Shown here: positions 58,405 to 64,000 of the stretch, piece by piece
Layout of the letters: every line of letters begins with the position of its first letter
Position numbering within the stretch: position 1 is the stretch's first letter
Source of the DNA: Mycolicibacterium iranicum
GTDB lineage: Bacteria > Actinomycetota > Actinomycetes > Mycobacteriales > Mycobacteriaceae
NCBI RefSeq assembly: GCF_002101705.1
Contig: NZ_LQPC01000029.1
Span: forward strand, 62,001 to 126,000
Direction: 5' to 3'
Length of the DNA stretch: 64,000 nt
Notes under the pieces: generated by a model
Databases searched by the model: none
Told to the model about the DNA's origin: nothing
Seen by the model: the letters and a program-made list of their open reading frames with translations, nothing else
Made by a program: the position numbers and the translations under genes

Positions 58405-60428
58405 CAGATCGCCTTCCGCTCGATGCAGGCGACCTGGTGCGGGTGACCCGGGAAGCCCTCCAGCCGCACGTCGAGTCCGGCATCACCGCATGCGTCGACA
58501 GAGATCGGGCATCTGGGATGGAAGGCGCACCCGTCCGGTGGAGACAGCGGGCTCGCGGGTTCGCCTGCAAGGATCTGGGTTTCGCGGCCGAGGTCGGGGA
58601 TGGAGTCCACTAGCGCCCGGGTGTATGGGTGCGTGGGGTCGCCGATCACCTGTTCGGCGGGGCCGATTTCGACGATGCGCCCGAGGTACATGACCGCGAT
58701 GCGGTCGGCGATCACGCGCGCGACGGACAGATCGTGGGTCACGAAAACTACTGACATGTCCAGGGTTCTGCGTAGATCGCTGATGAGGTTGAGCACCGAG
58801 GCGGCCAGTGAGACGTCGAGCGCACTTGTCGGTTCGTCACACAGCAGCACCGACGGCGGCACCACGGTGGCGCGGGCCAGCGCGACGCGTTGGCGCTGAC
58901 CTCCCGACAGCTGGCCTGCCCGGGACTTCGCGACATCGGCGGACAGTCCGACTCGTTCCAGTACCGCCGCGACCGCGTGGGCACGCTTGGTACGCGACAT
59001 CCCACCGCCTCGTAGGCGCTCCCCGATGAGCTCTCCGACCGACAGCCACGGTGTCAACGACGCGCCGGCGTCCTGGAACACCATCTGCGGCCGGGCGGGC
59101 CCCGCCAGTGCGACCTCGCCGGTCGTCGCCTTCTCCAGCCCCGCGATGACCCGCAGCAGTGTCGACTTGCCGGATCCGCTCTCACCGACAAGGGCCACCG
59201 ACTCGCCGTGTTCCACGCGTAGCGATACCCCGCGCAGCGCGTGCAGCTTGCCGTGGCTGTCGGCGGAGCGGTCCAGCCAGCGCCGTGCCACCGAGAACGT
59301 CTTCGTCACGTCGCGTAGCACCACCGCCGACGGATGCACCTCAACGTCCTCGACGGGCGGGGGCGGAACGGGTTCGTCGGTGGTGGTCGACGCATCGCCC
59401 AATCGTGAGGCGACAGCGGCCAAGGGCAGAACGCAAGCGCTGACCCGGTCCACCCCGACTGAGATGGGGTCCGGTGGCGCCTTGACGCACTCGTCGGTGG
59501 CCAGCACGCACCGCGGTTCGAACGCACATCCAGGAAGCGGGGCCGCTGCGCTGGGTACCGATCCCGGCAGGGCAGCCAGCTGGCGGTCCCGCGCAGTCTG
59601 CAGCGTCAGGCGCGACCGCAGCAGACCGTGCGTGTAGGGGTGCGCCGGATTAACGAGAAGCTCTGCCGTGGGCCCGATTTCGGCGATCCGGCCCGCATAC
59701 AACACCGCGATCCGGTCGGCAATCTGCGCCGCGACGCCGAGGTCGTGGGTGATGAGCACGATACTGCAGCCAATTTCGTCGCGTAGGCGCTGCAAAAGAC
59801 GAAGTACTTGGGCCTGCACGGTGACATCGAGTGCGGTCGTCGGTTCGTCGGCGACAATCAGTTCGGGATCGCCGGCGATCGCGATGGCGATCATGACGCG
59901 CTGCCGCAGCCCGCCGGACAACTCGTGCGGATACGACCGCATGCGCCGTTTGGGTTCGGGAATGCCGACCGCGGTGAGCAGCCGCAGCGCCTCGTCTTCG
60001 CCACCTGCGGCCTCGGCAACCTGTTTGCCTATGCGCATCGTCGGGTTGAGCGAGGTCATCGGGTCCTGAAACACCGCTCCGAGATCGAGGCGACGCACCT
60101 TGCGCAAGGTCTTCTCGTCGAAACCGGCCATCCCGGTGAGCATGTCGTGTCCGGCGACGCGCACTGCGCCGCGTACGCGGGCTTGCCGCGACAGCAAACC
60201 GAGCAAACTGAATCCCAAAACGCTTTTGCCTGAACCGGATTCACCGACGAGACCAATGATCTCGGACTGGGCAATGGACAGCGAGACGCCGCGCAGGGCG
60301 TGGATGTCGCGTCCGCTTCTGGAGAACGTCACGTGAAGGTCGCCGACCGTGGCAACCGGATCGCGGTCGTCCGCGCAAGACGCAGGAGCCACCGCACGCG
60401 CGTCGACCGCGGATACCGTGATTCCCAT
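58404..60428 (-). CDS. Fused dual ATP-binding protein of the oligopeptide-type ABC transporter
   Basis: 674 residues holding both nucleotide-binding domains that are usually separate DppD and DppF proteins. The first has Walker A VGESGSGKSVLGF, signature ELSGGLRQRVMIAIA and Walker B LIVADEPTTALDV. The second, starting around residue 370, has VGESGSGKSTLLRV, QLSGGQRQRVALARA and VLLCDEPTSALDV. Each half carries a C-terminal oligopeptide-ABC tail with conserved Cys (GCAFEPRCVLATDEC and GCAFHPRCPISVDAC). It is first in the ureide operon; GGAG lies 7 nt before the ATG. Confidence 0.94.
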   Translation of the reverse strand: MGITVSAVDARAVAPASCADDRDPVATVGDLHVTFSRSGRDIHALRGVSLSIAQSEIIGLVGESGSGKSVLGFSLLGLLSRQARVRGAVRVAGHDMLTGMAGFDEKTLRKVRRLDLGAVFQDPMTSLNPTMRIGKQVAEAAGGEDEALRLLTAVGIPEPKRRMRSYPHELSGGLRQRVMIAIAIAGDPELIVADEPTTALDVTVQAQVLRLLQRLRDEIGCSIVLITHDLGVAAQIADRIAVLYAGRIAEIGPTAELLVNPAHPYTHGLLRSRLTLQTARDRQLAALPGSVPSAAAPLPGCAFEPRCVLATDECVKAPPDPISVGVDRVSACVLPLAAVASRLGDASTTTDEPVPPPPVEDVEVHPSAVVLRDVTKTFSVARRWLDRSADSHGKLHALRGVSLRVEHGESVALVGESGSGKSTLLRVIAGLEKATTGEVALAGPARPQMVFQDAGASLTPWLSVGELIGERLRGGGMSRTKRAHAVAAVLERVGLSADVAKSRAGQLSGGQRQRVALARATVVPPSVLLCDEPTSALDVSLAASVLNLISDLRRTLDMSVVFVTHDLSVARVIADRIAVMYLGRIVEIGPAEQVIGDPTHPYTRALVDSIPDLGRETQILAGEPASPLSPPDGCAFHPRCPISVDACGDAGLDVRLEGFPGHPHQVACIERKAI

Positions 60429-60482
60429 CGGAGCACTCCAGGGGTAGAAGTCACCCTCACGACCCGCCGTTGCGCCGCTTGC

Positions 60483-60600
60483 CTGTCAAGTGACAGTTTT
60501 GCCCAGGGGCAACACCGGTGGGTGTCGCTGGCGTAACCAATCGACGCTGCGGGTAACCGGTTCGTGTCCGAGGTTTCTATCGTGTGACAGATATCTGAGA
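60483..60600. promoter_or_regulatory. Divergent control region with two palindromic sites between the ABC operon and TetR gene
   Basis: Site 1 is CTGTCA-AG-TGACAG (60483-60496). Site 2 contains the perfect 10-bp palindrome CAGATATCTG (60588-60597) inside GTGACAGATATCTGAGAC. Both share TGACAG. TATCGT (60578-60583) is a possible -10 for the tetR gene, overlapping site 2. The arrangement suits a TetR dimer repressing itself and the divergent operon. Confidence 0.5.
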
Positions 60601-60638
60601 CGCTGCCGTATCCCAATTCTGTGCGCGACGATGGTGGC

Positions 60639-61340
60639 ATGCCGCTCACTCGCGCCGGGCGTCCCCGCATTCAGGCGCAGCGTCGTCCGGGCAGCACAGC
60701 GCGGGACGAAATCCTCGATGCCGCAGGCGAACTCTTCACCACTCTCGGGTACGCCGCGACGTCCACCCGGACCATCGCCGAGTCCGTCGGAATCCGCCAG
60801 GCGTCGCTGTATCACTACTTCAAGACCAAGGACGACATCCTCTGCGCCCTGCTGAGCCAGACCGTCACCCCCACCCTGGCGTTCCTTCCGGTCTTGCTGG
60901 ACACGCAGCCCGCGCTGACTTCCGCCCAGCAGCTGCACGCGCTGGCCTCGTTCGACGGACAGCAACTGCTCAGCGGGCGCTGGAACCTCGGCGCGCTGTA
61001 TCTGCTGCCCGAGTTGCGAGACGCAGGGCTCGAGCCGTTCTTCTCCGATCGTGAGCAGCTGCGGCTGCACTATCTGCACTTGAGCCTCGTCATCGTCGGC
61101 GACACCGGAGTCGACCAGGCGGCCGCCGATCTCCCGTTCCGGCTGGTCGAATCGTTGGTGAACATGTGGTCGACCGCTCGCGGCACCCAGCGTGCAGAGC
61201 TTCCGATCCACGTCGCCGACGCCTGTCTCCGGGTGCTCGGCATCCCGGACGCAGACACCCCGGCACTGCGGGAATGCACCAGCGAGCTCGTCCCCCGCAG
61301 TGACAATCGCAACTCTTCTGAGGGTCCTGAACGGGACTAA
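60639..61340 (+). CDS. TetR-family transcriptional regulator
   Basis: 233 residues from the ATG at 60639; an in-frame GTG at 60621 would add six. The N-terminal HTH reads ARDEILDAAGELFTTLGYAATSTRTIAESVGIRQASLYHYFKTKDDIL (about 21-68), a standard TetR DNA-binding domain. The C-terminal ligand domain is helical and not assignable. It is divergent from the ureide transport/degradation operon and is the obvious candidate regulator. Confidence 0.9.
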   Translation: MPLTRAGRPRIQAQRRPGSTARDEILDAAGELFTTLGYAATSTRTIAESVGIRQASLYHYFKTKDDILCALLSQTVTPTLAFLPVLLDTQPALTSAQQLHALASFDGQQLLSGRWNLGALYLLPELRDAGLEPFFSDREQLRLHYLHLSLVIVGDTGVDQAAADLPFRLVESLVNMWSTARGTQRAELPIHVADACLRVLGIPDADTPALRECTSELVPRSDNRNSSEGPERD

Positions 61341-61369
61341 ACCCGCGCAGACCACATGTTGTGATCTTT

Positions 61370-61387
61370 GTCCGCAACGTTGCGGAC
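61370..61387. promoter_or_regulatory. 18-bp perfect palindrome upstream of adhC
   Basis: GTCCGCAACGTTGCGGAC reads identically on both strands with no spacer. It lies 30 bp after the tetR stop and 63 bp before the adhC start. The absence of a loop and its position favour an operator over a terminator. The binding protein is unknown. Confidence 0.55.
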
Positions 61388-61450
61388 CCGTTTTGTCGCG
61401 CCCTCTGACGGGGTAGGCGAACACCACTGACGATGACCGAAAGGTTCCAG

Positions 61451-62497
61451 ATGAGCACCGTAGCCGCCTATGCAGCCACCTCCGCGACCGAGCCGCTGAG
61501 CAAGACCACCATCACCCGCCGCGATGTCGGAGCGAACGATGTGTCGATCGAGATCCACTTCGCCGGGATCTGTCACTCGGACATCCACACCGTGCGCGGT
61601 GAGTGGGGGCAGGTGAAGTACCCCATGGTGCCTGGTCACGAGATCGCCGGTTTGGTGACGGAGGTCGGATCCGACGTCACCAAGTTCAAGGTCGGAGACC
61701 GCGTCGGTGTCGGCTGCTTCGTCGACTCCTGTCGCGAGTGCGAGTACTGCCTCGCCGGCGAAGAGCAGTACTGCAACAACCCCGGCATGGTCGGGACCTA
61801 CAACGGCACCGGTCGCGACGGGCAGCCGACGCAGGGCGGATACAGCGCCGCCATCGTCGTCGACGAGAACTATGTGCTGAACATCCCCGACTCCATTCCG
61901 CTCGACAAGGCAGCACCGCTGCTGTGTGCCGGAATCACCACGTACTCGCCGTTGCGCCACTGGAATACCGGACCGGGCACCCGCGTCGCGGTCATCGGCC
62001 TCGGCGGCCTCGGTCACCTGGCCGTCAAACTCGCCGTCGCGTTGGGCGCGGACGTCACCGTGCTGAGCCAGTCGCTGAAGAAGATGGAGGACGGCCTGCG
62101 GCTGGGCGCCTCCGAGTACTACGCGACCAGCGACCGCGACACCTTCAAGAAGCTCAGGGGCTCTTTCGACCTGATCCTCAACACCGTGTCGGCCAACCTC
62201 AACCTGGAGGACTACCTCGGGCTGCTGACTCTTGACGGCACACTCGTCGAGCTCGGCATGCCGGAGCATCCGATGGAGGTGCCGGCGTCGGCGCTGATCT
62301 TCGGTCGCCGCCGGATCTCCGGATCGCTGATCGGCGGTATCGCAGAAACCCAGGAGATGCTGGACTTCTGCGCCGAGCACGGCGTGACACCCGAAATCGA
62401 GGTGGTGGCGCCCGATTACATCAACGAGGCCTACGAGCGTGTGCTGGCCAGTGACGTGCGCTACCGCTTCGTGATCGACACCGAGGCGCTGCGCTGA
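61451..62497 (+). CDS. adhC: Zinc-dependent alcohol dehydrogenase
   Basis: 348 residues from the ATG at 61451, with AAAGG at 6 nt; an upstream in-frame ATG at 61433 lacks one. Medium-chain dehydrogenase/reductase of the CAD/YahK group. Catalytic zinc ligands lie in AGICHSDIH and VPGHEIAG, and structural zinc is held by [15 protein letters not shown]. The Rossmann motif is [23 protein letters not shown]. It reduces aldehydes with NADPH or oxidises alcohols. It matches M. tuberculosis AdhC (Rv3045), which there directly follows fecB; here the 11.8-kb ureide region lies between. Confidence 0.94.
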   Translation: MSTVAAYAATSATEPLSKTTITRRDVGANDVSIEIHFAGICHSDIHTVRGEWGQVKYPMVPGHEIAGLVTEVGSDVTKFKVGDRVGVGCFVDSCRECEYCLAGEEQYCNNPGMVGTYNGTGRDGQPTQGGYSAAIVVDENYVLNIPDSIPLDKAAPLLCAGITTYSPLRHWNTGPGTRVAVIGLGGLGHLAVKLAVALGADVTVLSQSLKKMEDGLRLGASEYYATSDRDTFKKLRGSFDLILNTVSANLNLEDYLGLLTLDGTLVELGMPEHPMEVPASALIFGRRRISGSLIGGIAETQEMLDFCAEHGVTPEIEVVAPDYINEAYERVLASDVRYRFVIDTEALR

Positions 62498-62503
62498 CAC
62501 CGA

Positions 62504-62538
62504 TTCGGCCCGCATCCACGTTGTGTATGCGGGCCGAA
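62504..62538. terminator. Bidirectional hairpin between adhC and the DUF3349 gene
   Basis: TTCGGCCCGCAT (62504-62515) pairs perfectly with ATGCGGGCCGAA (62527-62538) around an 11-nt loop. It lies between two convergent genes, 7 bp after the adhC stop. Confidence 0.8.
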
Positions 62539-62561
62539 ATGTTAGCCAACAGTGATGCGCT

Positions 62562-62903
62562 TCATGATGATTGGCCGGTGGCCGCGTCATGGTCGACACC
62601 GGCCAGCGGCCACCCTGCCGCCGCGAGCCTGGCCGCCACCCGCTGGACGTTCTCGGGACCCGCGTCATGGTGAGTGACGTCCTTGATGAACGCCTCGATC
62701 TCGTCGACATCGATGGTGCCGTCGGCAACCGCCGATGAGCCGTCTTCTGTCAGGTGGGCGATGACTTCTCTGATCTGCTCTTCAGTGAGCGGTGTGGCGC
62801 GCAGCAGCGACAACAGCGGGACTCGGTCCGGCCCCGGAACGCCGTCGGGATAGCCGGCGCGTAGCCAATCCAGGATCGAGTGCAGCAACGACGTCGCGGT
62901 CAC
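62562..62903 (-). CDS. DUF3349-family small protein
   Basis: 113 residues from a GTG at 62903. The sequence LHSILDWLRAGYPDGVPGPDRVPLLSLLR followed by LTEEQIREVIAHLTEDG and the tail ENVQRVAARLAAAGWPL is typical of the small all-helical DUF3349 proteins of mycobacteria (Rv0543c-like). Function is unknown. The same frame stays open for 15 codons upstream without a valid start. The gene is convergent with adhC. Confidence 0.8.
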   Translation of the reverse strand: MTATSLLHSILDWLRAGYPDGVPGPDRVPLLSLLRATPLTEEQIREVIAHLTEDGSSAVADGTIDVDEIEAFIKDVTHHDAGPENVQRVAARLAAAGWPLAGVDHDAATGQSS

Positions 62904-63136
62904 CTCTGCAGTGTCGTCCCCGGTGATCTCCGCCGCTACTTCGGCGATTCACTGTTCTCCTCCGCGTCGCCTCGCCTTCACCGGCATCCTGGGAAACGGC
63001 GAAGCTGGGGATTGACTGGGAGCCATGTTAAATATGGATGACCCCGGTTGTTGGGTGGTCTATACAGTGCGACGCTCTCTTCGGTCTGCGGTGTCGCAGG
63101 CGATCAAATGATTGCAATCCGAAGGAGAAACGCCGT

Positions 63137-64000
63137 ATGGCGAGCGATTCCGTTCCGGCATCCACAGCCGTGGAACCCGCCGCGCCGGCAGGGTTGAAGA
63201 AGGGCGCGATCGGGATGGTCGCGGTCATCTTCATGGCCGTCGCCAATGCCGCGCCCATCACCGCGATGACCGGCAACACCCCGATCGCAGTCGGTTACGG
63301 CAACGGACTCGGCGCCCCCGCCGGCTTCCTGTTCGCGACGATCATCCTGACGCTGTTCGCACTCGGATACGTGGCGATGGCCAAACACATCACCACCACA
63401 GGCGCCTTCTACGGATTCATCTCCCACGGTCTCGGTCAGGTCTGGGGCATGGCCAGTGGCTTCCTGGCCACCTTCGCCTACGTCGTCTTCGAGGGTTCGT
63501 TGATCGGCGGCTGCGCCTACTTCGCCAACGACGCGGTCAACACCATTGTGGGAGTAGACATTCCGTGGCTGGTCTTTGCAGTCGGCGCGACCCTGCTCAT
63601 CGCCGTGCTGTGCTACTTCCACATCAGCTTCACCGCGGCAATTCTCGGCGTGACACTGGTGGCCGAGGTGCTGATACTGCTCGGCCTGGCGTTCTCGGTG
63701 ATCGTCAAAGGCGGCGGCCCCGACGGGTTCATGCTCGACCAGACCGTGCTGCTCAACAATGCGTTCGAAGGACTGCCCGAGGGTGCGTTCGGAACGGCAG
63801 CTGCGGCCGGTTCGATGGCGATCGGCCTGTTCTTCGCGTTCTGGTCCTGGGTCGGTTTCGAGACCACCGCGGTGTACGGCGAGGAGTCACGCAACCCGAA
63901 GAAAATCATCCCGCGGGCTACCCTCGTCGCCGTCATCGGTCTGGGCCTGTTCTACACCTTCATCTCTGCGATGGTGCTGGCGGGCAACGGCGCCAAGGCA
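63137..64000 (+). CDS. APC-family amino acid permease (5' part)
   Basis: The first 288 codons of a gene that runs off the right edge. It begins with an ATG at 63137 and GAAGGAG about 9 nt upstream. A hydrophilic lead of about 20 residues is followed by at least seven membrane helices. The APC signature lies in VAVIFMAVANAAPITAMTGNTP, GAFYGFISHGLG and FFAFWSWVGFETTAVYGEESRNPKKIIPRAT. It imports an amino acid or amine by proton exchange; the substrate is unknown. The 233-bp gap before it shows no gene; a TTGACT at about 63013 and TACAGT near 63065 are weak promoter candidates. Confidence 0.9.
   Translation, partial: MASDSVPASTAVEPAAPAGLKKGAIGMVAVIFMAVANAAPITAMTGNTPIAVGYGNGLGAPAGFLFATIILTLFALGYVAMAKHITTTGAFYGFISHGLGQVWGMASGFLATFAYVVFEGSLIGGCAYFANDAVNTIVGVDIPWLVFAVGATLLIAVLCYFHISFTAAILGVTLVAEVLILLGLAFSVIVKGGGPDGFMLDQTVLLNNAFEGLPEGAFGTAAAAGSMAIGLFFAFWSWVGFETTAVYGEESRNPKKIIPRATLVAVIGLGLFYTFISAMVLAGNGAKA

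Overview
The window is GC-rich actinobacterial DNA. Gene content and order match the Rv3003c-Rv3045 region of Mycobacterium tuberculosis, as I remember that map: ilvB, cfp6, a DoxX protein, lppZ, gatB, pfkA, gatA, gatC, an ACT protein, ligA, lpqA, mnmA, iscS, etfA/etfB, the methylglucose lipopolysaccharide (MGLP) genes, echA17, serB, ctaD, fecB and adhC. The ESX/PPE genes that M. tuberculosis carries after lpqA are missing, and several metabolic operons are inserted. This points to an environmental, fast-growing Mycolicibacterium-type organism. No rRNA, tRNA, insertion sequence, integrase or CRISPR array was seen.

Layout. 1-800: start of ilvB on the minus strand, with a promoter, a branched-chain leader peptide and an attenuator. 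0.8-20.3 kb: housekeeping core (cfp6, DoxX, lppZ, a PrrB-like orphan histidine kinase, gatCA, pfkA, gatB, ACT protein, ligA, an acyl-CoA ligase, lpqA, mnmA/iscS, and an acyltransferase pair). 20.4-36 kb: etfBA; the MGLP-type methyltransferase/GH57/glycosyltransferase operon; zwf; a hexapeptide acyltransferase; a lipoprotein; an Na+/alanine symporter; two methyltransferases; echA17; a NUDIX hydrolase. 36-45 kb: an ABC ATPase, then a FrcBCA-like sugar ABC operon with a ketose 3-epimerase and a kinase, divergent from a ROK regulator, followed by a YczE/MocR pair. 45-49.6 kb: serB, ctaD, fecB. 49.5-61.3 kb: a ten-gene minus-strand operon for uptake and breakdown of ureides or allantoin, divergent from a TetR regulator. 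61.4-64 kb: adhC, a DUF3349 protein and the start of an APC permease.

How the genes work together. The minus-strand operons are tightly packed. Most junctions in the sugar and ureide operons are ATGA, GTGA or TGATG overlaps, so translational coupling is expected. Many monocistronic or first genes have a TANNNT -10 hexamer only 6-8 nt before the start codon, which suggests leaderless transcripts.

Most unusual features. (i) Between the ABC ATPase and NUDIX genes lie five 32-bp repeats. They form an unbroken chain of 11-12-residue mini-ORFs, each with its own Shine-Dalgarno and each joined to the next by ATGA. (ii) Four other tandem repeats also sit at gene starts or ends, including one that repeats the ligA Shine-Dalgarno/ATG unit. 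(iii) allB has a one-base frameshift near its 3' end. (iv) The ureide operon also encodes a lactonase-like enzyme, an isochorismatase-like hydrolase, an IPNS-like dioxygenase and an unrecognised protein.
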